64,000 nt of DNA from the NCBI RefSeq assembly GCF_037975245.1, contig NC_092583.1, forward strand, positions 105,764-169,763, given 5' to 3'. A program made the position numbers and the translations under genes. How positions within the stretch are numbered: the stretch's first letter is position 1; every line of letters starts with the position of its first letter. The notes below the pieces were generated by a model that worked only from the letters and a program-made list of their open reading frames with translations, searched no databases and was not told the DNA's origin. The DNA comes from Apostichopus japonicus (taxonomy: Eukaryota > Echinodermata > Holothuroidea > Aspidochirotida > Stichopodidae). Below are positions 33,301-45,537 of this stretch, one piece after another.

Positions 33301-34942
33301 GATGTTTTAACAACTGCCTGGTTTATAGAGCTCTGCAACAGATAATTCATCCTGATGTCTAGTCGTCATCCTGTCATGGCCTTGAGCAAGTTGAACCCAC
33401 TTCAACACAAAGCAGCTATTGAATTCTTGTCTAGGTACTGTCAAATCCACATCACCATCATTGCTGGTTCCAGCTACGCCGACCATAATAAAAGAGTACA
33501 ATGAGGGTTTTTTAATTCACCCAACAGAGCTTGCATTCCAGTACCTTTGGGCAGCTGAAAAGATATTCAGAAATTGTTATATGAGTGTGTTTGTATGCAT
33601 GCATATGTGTGATTTTCTTGCTTTACAGAACAGCTCCATTTTGATAAGCTATGTAACGTGGAAACCTGCCAATCATATGTTTGAAATAGGACAGGCTGAA
33701 ATGATTCTTAAATGAAAAGCTTAACAACTTCTTGCACTTTTATACATCACCGTTCAGGTAAGGCCAGTAAGGGCAGTATGAAGAATAAGTAACAATTAAT
33801 AATTATCATTATGGCCATTTGCTGTCTGCATAATAACAAACTGAATGATGTCATCAGCCCTGTGCTCAGTTGACAACACTGACAAGTAGGCACACTATGT
33901 CAATGTGATCCATGAAACCTTATTAAGGACATGACCGTATAGTATATATGTTAATGGAAAATACATAAGCTACAACATACACCAGTATTCAGCTGTTGCA
34001 GGTTTTTTTTTTCTCGACAGACCCATTCAATCTGTTGCACCTACTATAGCCTAGTACTACATTCCTGAGAAATTAACACCACAATATCAGTCTTAGGTTT
34101 GCCCACAGACTCCCAACTATTGCTAACTCCTACACTCAAGTATATAGTTTAGTAGAAAAAAAAACCAGGAGAGACATTCAAGTCCCCATTAAGGACCCTA
34201 AGGCTATATGAGAGGAATAAAACCGAGGACATCAAATGTCATACCCAATTACAATGCTTAATGTACTCATCCAAAGTATTCTTAAACCCATTCACACTAC
34301 TTGCAATTCAACCTTCTCAGGCAAACCATTCCATCCATTCACAACCCTTGTATAAGTTGTATTAGACTTTAGAGAAAAAGTTATGCCGAATATTAATCCT
34401 AATACAATGACCTCTGGTACAACTACTTTGGGCAAACCTGAAAAGATCAATGAAGCATAAATTGTCATTTTATGTGTAGGCCTACTTTATTTAATTGAAG
34501 GATCTATTAATGTAGGCCTGATGCTATAGTTGTGCGTCTGTAATCTAGCCTAGCCAGGACTGTGATCTGTGCTTTTCGTTTGTATGACTAAAGAAGGACT
34601 AGTAGTATGAGGCGTAAAATAAAACAAGTGTAATGACAGGTTTTCAGCTAGTTTTCTATGCATTTCAGGTGTGAAGATAAACGTAAATGTCATTAACTAA
34701 CGCATACTCTAATTCATTACCTGATATCCATTTTGTTCCTCGTATGCCTGTCAAAATCTGACATTCTGAGTCGCTTCGTTTGTTCGCAACGAGCACAGTG
34801 TGCAAAGCTGCTATATATTGTGTGTGGTGTTTTTCGTGTTTCGCGCAACTGGTAACGACAACTGGACCTATTTTGATGCCCATGGTTTGCGTGTGACGTC
34901 ACAAATCGCCAGTTGGCCAAACTCTCTCTATATACGGCTCTG
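30362..34942. mobile_element. Nested 4.58-kb hAT-like element, perfect TSD
   Basis: A 31-bp inverted repeat without mismatches (30362-30392 and 34912-34942) starts CAGAGCCGTATATAGAGAG. The TSD CAAACTAT lies at 30354-30361 and 34943-34950. The interior is AT-rich, with dense AGGCCTAGG tracts at 30680-31600, minus-strand frames at 32902-33501 that I cannot assign, and a LINE tail at 34143-34480. No hAT transposase motif was recognised, so it is non-autonomous or carries unrecognised content. Confidence 0.9.
34143..34480 (-). mobile_element. LINE 3' end fragment (copy 2 of family at 4770)
   Basis: On the minus strand, CTRGHCIRI then RVVNGWNGLPEKV and, after a shift, the terminal KHCNWV-like end, followed by the same 3' UTR as 4770-4965. 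Frameshifted and 5'-truncated. Confidence 0.75.
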
Positions 34943-35457
34943 CAAACTATCTAAGCGTAGCGCCACCATGTTTGGCGCGAAGCGTACAAGAACATTTTGG
35001 CTGAAAATGCCTCCCAGATCGCTGGAAATGGCACTTCCCAGGCCTTGTAAGTTGCATCTTAGCATTTTCTCTTTTGAAAATACTTGCGATATCCTTAAAA
35101 CATTAAAAATAAAAATAAAAAATATGCTCAAGGGGGGCGGGGCGGCTTCCCCCTTCGCCCCCCCCCCCATTGGCTACGCGCCTGATTTATTGCTTCACAA
35201 GAGGGGTTGTTCAGAGCGACGTAAATCTTTCTGTCCAGTTTTGTCAATTTGGGTGAGGTATATAGGTCCATTATGAAATTCCGTACTTAGCTTCAAACAC
35301 GTTTCATAAGCATTCGCACTATTACGTGCTTTCCTTGTCATTCATTTTTCGAATTTAATATACTTTAGTCAATCGCCGTTGTCATTCTTTGTTATTCGTT
35401 TTAGGCTGACTGAACGCAAACAGTCGCGGTAAGTACATGTACATTCCGTGTACTGTG

Positions 35458-35512
35458 TTTGAACCTTTCGTTGATACGTTGAACCTTTCGTTGAACCTTT
35501 CGTTGATACGTT
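35458..35512. repeat. Short TTGAACCTTTCGTTGATACG repeat
   Basis: Three partial copies of an about 20-bp unit lie in tandem. Confidence 0.75.
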
Positions 35513-36349
35513 GATTTTAGTAGGCCCAAAGAACTTGCCATGTAAACACTACTGACTCTCTGCCGTCCTTTAACACGATGGTTTATTCACTGAAACGTCA
35601 TTTCAAGTATGCATTCATCAATAGTGGGTTAATTAGTACTTGATAGTATTCTAATCAACTAGCCTACATTAGAACTATTGTTAATAGGTCTAGGCCTAGT
35701 GCCAAAAGTTTAGATAGAAGTCTTGAGTTGCGTTAGCCTATGCTTGGACACAATGCAGATTAAATCACTGCCGCTTACTTCAACTTCAATTTTCTGACGA
35801 AAGAAAGCTTTAAGTAATATCAGTAATAATCAGCAGTTATTTTAAAGGTTTATTTTGTTCATTTTGAAGGAGCCATGCAGACACATGCTGTGGGCAGTCA
35901 AACATTTGTTGGAAATGGAGCTTGAGGCCTAGGACTAGGAGTACTTTAGGTTGCATTTTCCCCTACTGTTGTAGCCAACTATGATATGTTAACTTTTCAA
36001 GGGAAATCACACAGTAAAATACCATTGACTTTGTACGGAGGTGTTCACGAACTTCACGGAGCATTCCCTCGATTTGCAAACATAGCGAAGGCATGATTTA
36101 AAATCTGATATTACTATTTATCAAAGGCGATGGGTTGAGCTTACACAGTATGTGATGTGTTTTAGAAGCATTCATAAACATGTTGTGTTGAAAATTCATT
36201 TCTTAACCAATTAAAAAGTTTGTTGTATAACGATATTGTCAGGTTCACAGGGAAGACGATAAGAGAAAACCTGAGATTTTTTGAGTGGTATACAAGCTAT
36301 TGCTACTCCTACAGTCTAGGATACAATGGAGTACGTATTGTATGTATTT
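35513..36349. other. Intergenic, no gene recognised
   Basis: AT-rich unique sequence; nothing assigned. Confidence 0.4.
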
Positions 36350-36600
36350 TAGATCCTCCTGCAAGCAGGAAATCGTGAAAAAGCCATCATTGGCTTATCA
36401 AAGCTGCAAGCTGACCGAAGCCAGTCTCTTATATTCATATGTTACTGTACATCCATGATTATGAATATAGTCAATTGTCAACAACTCTGAGACTGGACGA
36501 CATACATCAATCTTGGAGTGACTCGAAGTCGGGACCCAATTATTGAAAGGCACCGGCGTTAACCACTGAGCTCAGTCATTTTAATGTAGCCAACCAGTCG
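36350..36600 (-). mobile_element. tRNA-derived SINE-like sequence
   Basis: On the minus strand, TGAGCTCAGTGGTTAACGCC matches a Pol III A box. About 30 bp later ACTTCGAGTCAC resembles a B box (GGTTCGANTCC), preceded by GGGTCCCG. A tRNA-unrelated body of about 170 bp follows, to about 36350. The tail and TSD were not resolved. Confidence 0.5.
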
Positions 36601-39589
36601 AGGCGATTTTACTGCTCAAGGCTACATCTCACTATTCTGAACTTAGAATGAGTGCACTCTTCAAGTTTGAATGATAACCACACTCCAAACTGGCTAAGTG
36701 TTGAAATCAAATCTCTTTTTATAGAAAATGGACTTCAAAATACTCACAAAGCTTTCATTGGCAGAATATTACAAATTATAAACAATTAATTAGTGCTGTA
36801 AAAATAAAGCCTAACAAAAGACTCCTATGTAATTCAACAATCTCACTAAGTTATCCAGCGTGAAAGTGTAGAAAATAGTAAAGCGATCGCTGGCTAGGAT
36901 AAAATTCGCTTAATTTTGTTAAAATATAGTTTTGTTACATTACTTGTAGTAGACTCTAAATGTTGAACAGTACATTACATTAGCACAAAATTCACCATTG
37001 TGAAAATATAAGAACGGTTAACAGACTTGATTTACAGATGTGAGAAAATTGAGCAAATACTTACAAATTGCAAAAGACAGGTTTCAACTTTTGAGAAAAT
37101 ATTGACCTTTCAAAATTGTGTAAATGTAGAGTTTGGTTAAAATTCTCTCCCAACCATGCAGTAGCCATGCATCCATCACATATTTGACCTTTAACCTTGT
37201 AGCACCATAGAGAATGAAATCAAATCCCTCAAGATTGCCTACCCTTGACTTCAATGCCAGGAGGGAGTTTAATCCATCTCTGCCATGCTGTGTTGTTAAA
37301 CACAATATAGGTCAATCTCTGGAAGATTACTATAAGTCCTAATCGAGAAAACAATACATTTTGCTTTTGAGAAAACAACAATATCTTGACAGTTTGGATG
37401 TGCAGGCAACCACTAAACAGTTGAATATAGTACTATACTAGTGGCTCAATTAGACCAATAGGCTAACAATAAATATGTGGGAAATCCCTATCTGAATTTA
37501 AAATATAGGAGCCCTCAAGTACCAAACTTTTTAACTAGTTGTAACCACTTTATTCTGAAGTTGCACTATTTAATTCCATAAGGTAATGACTCGAGATCTC
37601 TTTAAGCCTTTATGCTGAAAATCAAATGCATAATACATTCATTATTTATCTGTCATGTTGATAAAAACATTTTTGCAGACAAAGCATGGAACTGCCAAGT
37701 TGGTTTGGCTTCACTGTTTTGCACTCGACGGTACATAAAACTGTAAATTAAACTTTCGTTCTGGAAAATTAACAATTTGTAGTCTGATTCTTGTATTTAT
37801 ACTGCATCCATAATGAAAAGGTCTGATTAAACACTTTTAATGCTCCTCAAATGATGTAGTGCTGCATAGATGAAACATGATCTCAGTGCCTTCCTCCGAT
37901 TCATATTTGCCGTCATTCCCATTTCCTATGATGCCCCTCACCATTGGACCCTATCAATGGCATTTTGCCGTGCCTTTTTGAGGCTTATGTCAAAGTCAAA
38001 CCCTGAGAATTACATCCTACGTGGATCATGCAGTCTCTAAATTAAGTGCACATATAAGTAATGTTGTAGTTAACATGGTACAGTCATCAGCTGTCGCTTA
38101 CATTCTCCATTTTGCAAGAGACTGACATATTTTTTTAAACCCTAGACTGCATCAATTAATAAAAAAATGAAGATAATCAGGTAGCCCTTCACCCAGAAAG
38201 CATATTTTAAGCTGGGAAGCTTTAGGGTCATTCCATATCAAATCACAAAATTTTGGATACTTACAGTATGTTGTAGTTCGATATCGTTTAAAAATTCCTA
38301 AATTTATTGTATGCTTGGAACACCATGAAATAAGCATATTCTGAAAATTTCAGTTGCATTGATTCAAAATTGGCCAATTTATCACACTTTGAAATTCTAC
38401 AATTTGTTGCTACTGTGGCATTTTAGCATTTTCTTGATTTTTGAGGTCTCATTTCTCAGCAATTAAACATCCTACTACCTGTATATGTGTACAAGTACAG
38501 TGTGTATTTACTGTTAGTGCTACTGTAGGTGTACACATACTCTTGTAGGCTGCATCACTAATTGTACTTATCCAAATAAAACAGATCCCAACCGAACATG
38601 AAAGTAGACCAGCCATTTTCACTATGTTACAGACAAGTAAGCACATAACTTACTCATAGTATTTAAGTATCTTCAAAGGGTAAAAGCTAGTGCATCTATC
38701 ATAGAGTCAGCTTGAGATGATACTACAATAGTGCTTACAATTACATATTAATGTCTACCAGTTTTTTTTTGAAAGATGAATCTGCAGCTTTTGTTTTGCA
38801 GGTCCTTCCTGTTTACCACCTTCCTCAATTTATGAATGGGTTAAGAACAATGGTAAGGTTTCAGCTGACTTACCTGTGTATCTGGTGCTTTTTTTTATTG
38901 AAAATGCTTAATAAAATTTGTGATTTGTTAGTTAAAGTGAATACCTTTACATATACATATACATCTGTACTGTATTGTTTACTGTACCCATTAAATGCAT
39001 AGCTGGAGGCAAAAAAAACCCTTTTTTCCCGCTCATACTTAAGTATTTACTACACAATCAATACTGTGTTTCTCATTGAGTCGAAAGAGAAAGTACTTTA
39101 GAGAAATTTAATTGCAAGTTAGCAGATTCTCACTGACCTGAAATGTGATGCGTAAAAGCTCATGAACTTACAGGTCACCTTGTGACGTCTTTCTGTGTAG
39201 TGTACCGTGAACGCGAAACAATAACAATGGACTTTCACGCACTTCTCGTAAGAAAGTGAACTATTTATTAACTTCACTCTTACAATAGACATGCAGCTAC
39301 AAGAGAAAGAAATGGTAACACATTTTTGGTAGCACTTCTTAAATTAAAAGTAATTACTTTGTATTGTTTGTACTGGACATAACCTCTGAAAGAGTCATGT
39401 ACCCAGAAGCAATGGTTTAGGAACAATTTCTCACCAAAAGTAGCACATTTATTAGCGAAAAATACCAAAATCAAATACTTTAACACTTTTAAGTTGTTCT
39501 CCACAAGAAAATGTGTTTAAAGCCTAATTTTTGGTTGCGATCATAATCGTAACTTACTGTATGCAGTCATGCAGGCAGATGAGTGGGTG
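36601..39589. other. Intergenic, no gene recognised
   Basis: AT-rich sequence with scattered short frames (for example 37084-37305 and 38152-38337 on the minus strand) lacking known domains. Confidence 0.4.
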
Positions 39590-40125
39590 TGCCCCTATTG
39601 GTGTGGGTGTTACACCTTGCTTGTAAACATGATATCTCAAGAAGGGAATCGTTGACCAATCTCATATGTGGGCAGTAGGTGTACCACATTAAGTAAAAGA
39701 AGCTTTTTGTTTGTAGAGGAAGTCAAGGGTCATTTGGGGTCACTAGTTGTCAAATTGTTAAAACTTTGTAAACATGATATTTCAAGAAGGGAATCTTGGA
39801 TCAATCTCATATCTCTTATGTAAAAGAGCCACATTCAGGAGAAAAAAACTGTTTGCTTTTTGTGGAATTTAAAGGTTATTTGGGGTCACCCCGGGTCAAA
39901 TTGTGAAAACCTTGTAAACACGATATCTCTCCCCTCTCAACTGTCTCGCTACACTAACTCACCTCCCTAAACATAATATCACAAGGGAAACTTGGACAGA
40001 TTGCATTTTTGGTAGACCACATTGAGTATAAGAACCTTATGTTGTGGGCGGAGGTCAATGGTCGTTCAAGTTCACCAGGGGTCAATTGTGAAAACCATGT
40101 TTACACAGTATTTCAACAAGGACAG
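39590..40125. repeat. Diverged tandem repeat, about 180-bp unit, three copies
   Basis: Each unit has TTGTAAACATGATATCTCAA(GAAGGG), then GGTCATTTGGGGTCACC and GGTCAAATTGTGAAAAC. Copies start near 39620, 39765 and 39905, and the third is rearranged. Confidence 0.7.
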
Positions 40126-40461
40126 ATGTTATTATTGTTTTGATGTATCTATCACATCAGTACTGTAAGAAGCCCCTCGTCCAGATTGTAAGAAAGCTTC
40201 TTTTTCTGAACTTGTCAAGTGTGTTTAATACTGTCTGGCCAAATCAATGAATGAAAATGATCTTTCACAATTTATCAAAGAAACAAGACTAATTCATTTG
40301 GCTAGCACAATTTCTTCAAGAATGTTCCAGACCAATAAGTTGGATAAAGGGTTTATATTGGAAATTAAGGTTGGTCTGCCTAAGGGGGGATCCAATATTT
40401 CTATATTATTTACTAATATACTGATGAAATTAGGTCATACTCACATATTTCTGTTACAAAA

Positions 40462-41135
40462 TATGTTGATGATACTGTTGAAGATACTGTACTGCTGTAT
40501 ATGTTGATGATACTGTTGTATGTTATACTGCTGTATGTTTTACTACTGTATGTTGATGATACTGCTATATGTTGATGATACTGTTGAAGATACTGTACTG
40601 CTGTATATGTTGATGATACTGTTGTATGTTATACTGCTGTATGTTTACTACTGTATGTTGATGATACTGCTATATGTTGATGATACTGCTATATGTTGAT
40701 GATACTGTTGAAGATACTGTACTGCTGTATATGTTGATGATACTGTTGTATGTTATACTGCTGTATGTTTTACTACTGTATGTTGATGATACTGCTATAT
40801 GTTGATGATACTGTTGAAGATACTGTACTGCTGTATATGTTGATGATACTGTTGTATGTTATACTGCTGTATGTTTTACTATTGTATGTTGATGATACTG
40901 CTATATGTTGATGATAATGTTGAAGATACTGTACTGCTGTATATGTTGATGATACTGTTGTATGTTATACTGCTGTATATTTTACTACTGTATGTTGATG
41001 ATACTGCTATATGTTGATGATACTGTTGAAGATACTGTACTGCTGTATATGTTGATGATACTGTTGTATGTTATACTGCTGTATGTTTTACTACTGTATG
41101 TTGATGATACTGCTATATGTTGATGATACTGCTGT
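40462..41135 (+). repeat. Minisatellite derived from the RT YVDD codons
   Basis: The basic unit is TATGTTGATGATACTG(CTATA), about 21 bp. It is organised in about six higher-order units of about 107 bp that share TTGAAGATACTGTACTGCTG. One frame reads YVDDTV. Confidence 0.9.
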
Positions 41136-41693
41136 CTGTATCATGCAAAACTTCTAAGAGCTCTGTTGAAACTGACCAATTAAGGTATCAGTGTTCTATA
41201 AATGACATGTGACTGTAAGAATTTATTAGTCAACCACCAAAAATCAAAGGAAATGTTTGAAAACAAGAGAAAACATGATTCTGATTCTATCAAAATGGCA
41301 ACGTATTATTATTGAGGGATATGAGGTGGCTAGAACCTCCACACTGAGTACTTGGGAGTATACATAGATGATAGTTTGACCTTTTCATGCCATGGATCAA
41401 AGGTATTAAGCAAAGTGTATGATATTGTACATAGTTTGGCTTATGTTGTGTCTTTCTTTGACCAGAATGCTATGGAAAATGTTTTCAATACTACTACTCC
41501 AGCACATGTGATCCATGCAGTGCCTGTCTGGTACCATTTTATGTTGCAAAAACACTAAGAAAGAATAATGAAGTTTCTTAAAAACACATCAGCTATATTT
41601 AATTTAGATTACAATATACTATTAGAAAAAGTCAATTCTGCTGCAACAACTGAATTTATAAGAATGGCTAGTAGAATAAACAGTGATGAGACT

Positions 41694-42578
41694 CATGGGT
41701 GGCGATCATGGGGAGGACGGGAGGGGGGGAGGAGACTTGTCCCCCCAAGTATTTTAGGGGGGATATAGTATCTAATATCCCCCTGAATATTTGGTGGCAC
41801 AGTTTTTTTTTTGTGGCTATAAATAGAAAATAATGCATGAGATTATTTATCCAAATCATATTTGATGGTGGCTAAAACTTCATCCAACACATGCTGCATG
41901 AGGTAAATGACTCTTCGTGGTCGTTTCTGTGACCTGTGACCGTATAGCAAGTTGTCACTCATGATTATTATCATAATGTCTGTACATCTCTTGTTTATGA
42001 ATGTAAGTATGGCCAAAATTCTCATGGTAGCGCTACGCTTAGATAGTTTGCCTACAAGCTTCGCCCCTCCCGTGGCAAATTCCTCCCTTCATGCCTGTCT
42101 AATCGTGTCACAAATTGTTACTGAATATCACCAAAACGTCACAGATTTTCACCGAAAGTACAGTAGCTTTTCCTTTCATTTCGAAATGAATTAGCTAGAC
42201 GGACCACATCCGTAATGAAATTGGGTTTGCCAATAAAAAAAAGGAAAATAGGGCTGACTTAGCAACCAGTAACCAAATATATATATATATATATATATAT
42301 ATTTGCCTTTGTCGTTTACCTCCATTTCATTAACATAAAGTCTGTTCAAAGTATCTTTTTCGAGATCCGGCTTTAGGAATCACAAATGATTTTGAGTTGG
42401 TTAGCATCATGTTTGGTCTCTAGAGTAAGGCAAAATATGTCACCAAAAACAGAACTAGTGTTGTTTGATACAGGTGAAATATCATGAAGCGTGTGAACAA
42501 TTTTGGGGTTGAAAGTTGCTATGTGCCTGCACCCAAGCAAATGTCCCCCCCAATATTTGAAACAAATCGCCGCCCCTG
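41694..42578 (-). mobile_element. hAT-like MITE, 885 bp, splitting the LINE
   Basis: The left end CATGGGTGGCGATC and inverted right end CAGGGGCGGCGATTTG match with few changes. The flanks ATGAGACT (41686-41693) and ATGAGAAT (42579-42586) form an 8-bp TSD with one mismatch, and the LINE frame continues across. It contains part of the shared module (GCGCTACGCTTAGATAGTTT at about 42030) and an (AT)n run at 42277-42303. Confidence 0.83.
42277..42303. repeat. (AT)n microsatellite
   Basis: About 13 AT units. Confidence 0.95.
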
Positions 42579-42890
42579 ATGAGAATCACACTTTGTATAC
42601 TGTACTAAAAAGTCTCCTGCACAAATGGAACAGAAATCTAAGAAATCACATCTTGCCAAAATACTGAACATAAGTTTACAGAATCTCTTTAATACACCGT
42701 GCTGTTTTTTTACATTCAATCCGAGCACTTAGAATGTCTGTTTGTTATATCGTTTGATGTAATAACTTATATGATATCTTATCTCTACTTTTTCCCTTAT
42801 GTTAGTTATCTTCCCAGTCAACATACTTTATGACTCCTCTTTATCAGTTTCATATTTTACTGGAATGAATAAATAAATATATGAATAAAA

Positions 42891-43702
42891 GTAGTCTTAG
42901 TTGAGATATAGTACAGAGAGTTAGCTCGCTGAGCACATGTCCACAGTCTCTGGTGACATATGAATCATTGGAACAGATTCAAACATATTGTATATAATGA
43001 ACATTAAGTGAGAAATACACTTGGTAAGGAAATGTCAGTTGACAAACATTTACAAAAGTTTCCTACAATTTACAGTATAACAAAATTCTTGACTTTGTAG
43101 CAGGATTTAGGCCAATGTACTTGACCCAGTAGAGGGGAATTATTAAAAGAGATAGCTCCATGCTGATATCCAATAGTCCATGGTTTTCATTTAATAGATT
43201 ACCAAATGGCCTCCTGTGTGCAGAGTTGATGCCAAAGATTATTTATGGGCAATCAAGACTCTATCTGGGCAGTTGGCTGAGGGATCCAGAGACCTGATGT
43301 TGGAATAAATTGTCTGTGAAACTTATTTTTCTTGGATTTGAGGTAAGTCTCTTTAAAAGGTAATTTACTATTAAATTAGCTGGTAAACAATTCCATTATA
43401 GAATTCCTTTCCTTGAACTGTTGTAATATAAAAGGAGAAATAAACTCTGGGTTTTTGCAGTGAACATGCTGTAGGGGATAATTTTCTAATTCCATTTGTG
43501 AAATAACTAAGCAAAATAAAGTTCCCTGAAGTGAACGTGAATTTCCCAATTTTTTTTTTTACCCATTTTGAGAATTGAGGGCGCTTCAAAAGTGACACAG
43601 GCGAGCCACTTCGTAATTTCAAAACAATGAAGCTTTGCATACTAGTTATAGTCTATTCACACTATGTTCGAGTATCTCGCTTAGCTTATTTCGCGGGTTA
43701 AA
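42891..43702. other. Intergenic, no gene recognised
   Basis: AT-rich. GCGAGCCACTT near 43602 is inverted as AAGTGGCTCGC near 44364, flanking the THAP-like frame. Confidence 0.4.
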
Positions 43703-43963
43703 ATGCCTGAATGCCAAGCCTTTAGTTGTGCTAACCGAAGAGGGGAAGAGGGAGCAGGAAAAGGAAAAAGATATTTCGTTATTCCAGATGGAATAAAATA
43801 TCCGGAAAAGAGGCAACTTTCACTGAGGTGGCTAACCAATATCTCCTCGCTTTCCAATGGCGAACAGAGCGCACACAGACACCATTCTCCGCAGTGTCTC
43901 GCGGAACTGGAACTCGTATCAGCAACGGAATTCGAGCCAACATCACCAACAGTCACAGACTGA
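43703..43963 (+). CDS. THAP-like zinc-finger N-terminus (fragment)
   Basis: The frame starts MPECQAFSCANRRGEEG and continues RYFVIPD and KRQLSLRWLTNI. This is the M-x-x-C-x4-C start, the F-x-x-I-P block and the conserved W of a THAP domain, a C2CH DNA-binding module found at the N-terminus of P-element-like and ISL2EU-like transposases and of host proteins. The second C-x-x-H-F half is missing. After about residue 50 the frame becomes serine/glutamine-rich without known domains, and a better-looking frame lies in another phase (43857-44108). It may be a first exon or a broken transposase. Confidence 0.5.
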   Translation: MPECQAFSCANRRGEEGAGKGKRYFVIPDGIKYPEKRQLSLRWLTNISSLSNGEQSAHRHHSPQCLAELELVSATEFEPTSPTVTD

Positions 43964-44601
43964 TTCTTTGCACAACTCCTCCTCGGGATGTCTCAGTTCT
44001 TCCTCTGAATATTCTGGTTTGAAAAGATACGATTCCAGTCCAAAGGCTCCCATTTTCTTTTTTCAAGATATTTGCTCGACATTAAGTGATTTAACTTTTG
44101 GAGTGTAGTGATTGATGTAAGTAATGCTATCCCTAGGACTGAGTATGCGGTGAAAGCAATCTAAACACGGTAAATAAAATTGTTGAAAAGATCTCCAAAT
44201 TTGTATTTCCACTGATACTCGTTACAATAGTAAATTTTTCACACATTTTAAGCATTTTTTACAGACAAAAGATATTTGTTGATCGATATTTTATTCATTA
44301 TTGCTGAAAATTCAATTCTAATTATATAAGGGATTGGCAACTATTTTTGTCTTGAAATATGCCAAGTGGCTCGCATTCGGCACGGTACATCCGGGAACTG
44401 GCTCAATTAAAACAAAATGGCGCGACACATGAACTACAGTACATTCAAATCGTTTTTTTCATCTCAAAGAAGGAGTTTTTATGCTTTTCTATTGCTTTTA
44501 CTGGAAAGACTATCTGTCAAAACGTAAGATAGGATGAAAAAAAAGCCAGGGTTTATTTCAGCTTTAAAGTCAAAATAAAAATAAAATAAAACTGTAAGCA
44601 A
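43964..44601. other. Intergenic, no gene recognised
   Basis: A serine-rich frame continues to 44108, possibly the shifted continuation of the THAP-like frame. Nothing further. Confidence 0.4.
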
Positions 44602-44766
44602 ACTTCTCTCCATCCCTAGTCTACTAATCCCCTTACATCTATCTCATTGTGTTAACCTGTCTGTATTCTGTTAGTGTTTTTGCCCCTTCTGTTACTGTTA
44701 CTTGTCAATTAGCCTCTGAAGAAGATCCTGCTAGGATTGAATCGTCAGGCCAACTTACTTTTACAA
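44602..44766 (+). mobile_element. Penelope-like 3' region (copy 2)
   Basis: It matches 13190-13372. The hammerhead-like core at 44716-44746 has GGATTGAATCGTC in place of GGATCGAAACGTC, so the GAAA core is broken. Confidence 0.5.
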
Positions 44767-44861
44767 ACGTAATATTAAAGTGATTACATGCATACCAAAA
44801 AAAATGATAAACAACATAAGGTAATGTTTAATGTTATGGTTTTCTTTGTTTCAATATACTA

Positions 44862-45537
44862 GTGTTTGCATGGGGTATCCGGGTACCCGCCCGGCGCGAT
44901 ATTACCCGGTTCCTAATTTATTACCCAAATCCTACGCAAAGTGTGATTTAAAAAAAAAATTGGCAAACCGATGGTTAGGCAGATTTCCCATTGACTTATT
45001 GTGGTGTTAGGCTACCATGTGGTCGAAGATAACAGCAATAACGAATGTACCCGCCTGATGCGATACTACCCAGTTCATAATTTATTACCCGAAACCTATG
45101 CAAAGTGATATTTTGTTGTTTCTTTTTGTTGGCAAACCGATGGTTAGGCAGATTTCCCGTTGACTTAGTGTGGTATTAGGCAACCATGTGGTAGAACGTA
45201 ACAGCAATAATGAAAGTATTCGATGGATATCTGATAACTGCATCACAATTTCAGCGAATAAACAAGTGGTTAGGCTTAGCTAGATTTCTCATTGACTTAG
45301 TGTGGTGTTAGGCTACCATGTGGAAGAAATTGAAAGAATTCTCACAATTATTATTTATTGGTTCGTTTATTTCATAGAAGCTTGAAAGGCTGACAAGGAA
45401 TTTTACGAAATGTTACTGGATTATAGACAGGATAACTAAAAAATAATAATTGCAAGTGGCTTTTTACTAATTGTTTATTCCAAATGCGCTCAATATCTCA
45501 GGTATTCGGTTCCCGATTTTTGAACCCGTGTAAACAT
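44862..45537 (-). mobile_element. GTGTTTGC-ended element, 676 bp (A)
   Basis: The left end GTGTTTGCATGGGGTATCC and the right end, read inverted as TGTTTACACGGGTTCAAAA, match the two distinct ends of 47640-51809 in opposite order. A segment with GGCAAACCGATGGTTAGGCA is repeated inside. TA precedes the left end. Confidence 0.7.

Larger units (their letters stand above)
30298..35184. mobile_element. 'CAGGCGCGTAGCC' MITE (copy 2) with 4.58-kb nested element
   Basis: The left end CAGGTGCGTAGCCAGG and right end TTGGCTACGCGCCTG carry a perfect TSD ATTTATTG at 30290-30297 and 35185-35192. Without the nested element the MITE is about 300 bp, like 9278-9961 minus its LINE. It holds the shared core module at about 34951-35039 and a poly-G/C block before the right end. 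Confidence 0.93.
40180..42890 (+). mobile_element. Decayed LINE with internal minisatellite and MITE insertion
   Basis: Plus-strand reverse transcriptase pieces appear in order: FNTVWPN near 40230, EIKVGLPKGGSNISILF at 40360-40420, the YVDD active-site block (from about 40470), YLGVYIDDSLTFS at 41345, FLKNTSAIFNLDYN at 41570, and INSDETH at 41675 running into HTLYTVLKSLLHKWNRN after the MITE at 41694-42578. Stops and shifts are frequent. The end is an AATAAATAAATA tail near 42870. Confidence 0.75.

Noticed and set aside
32902-33501. Three overlapping minus-strand frames inside the nested 4.58-kb element
   Set aside because: No recognisable transposase or other domain, and they do not join with plausible splice sites by eye.
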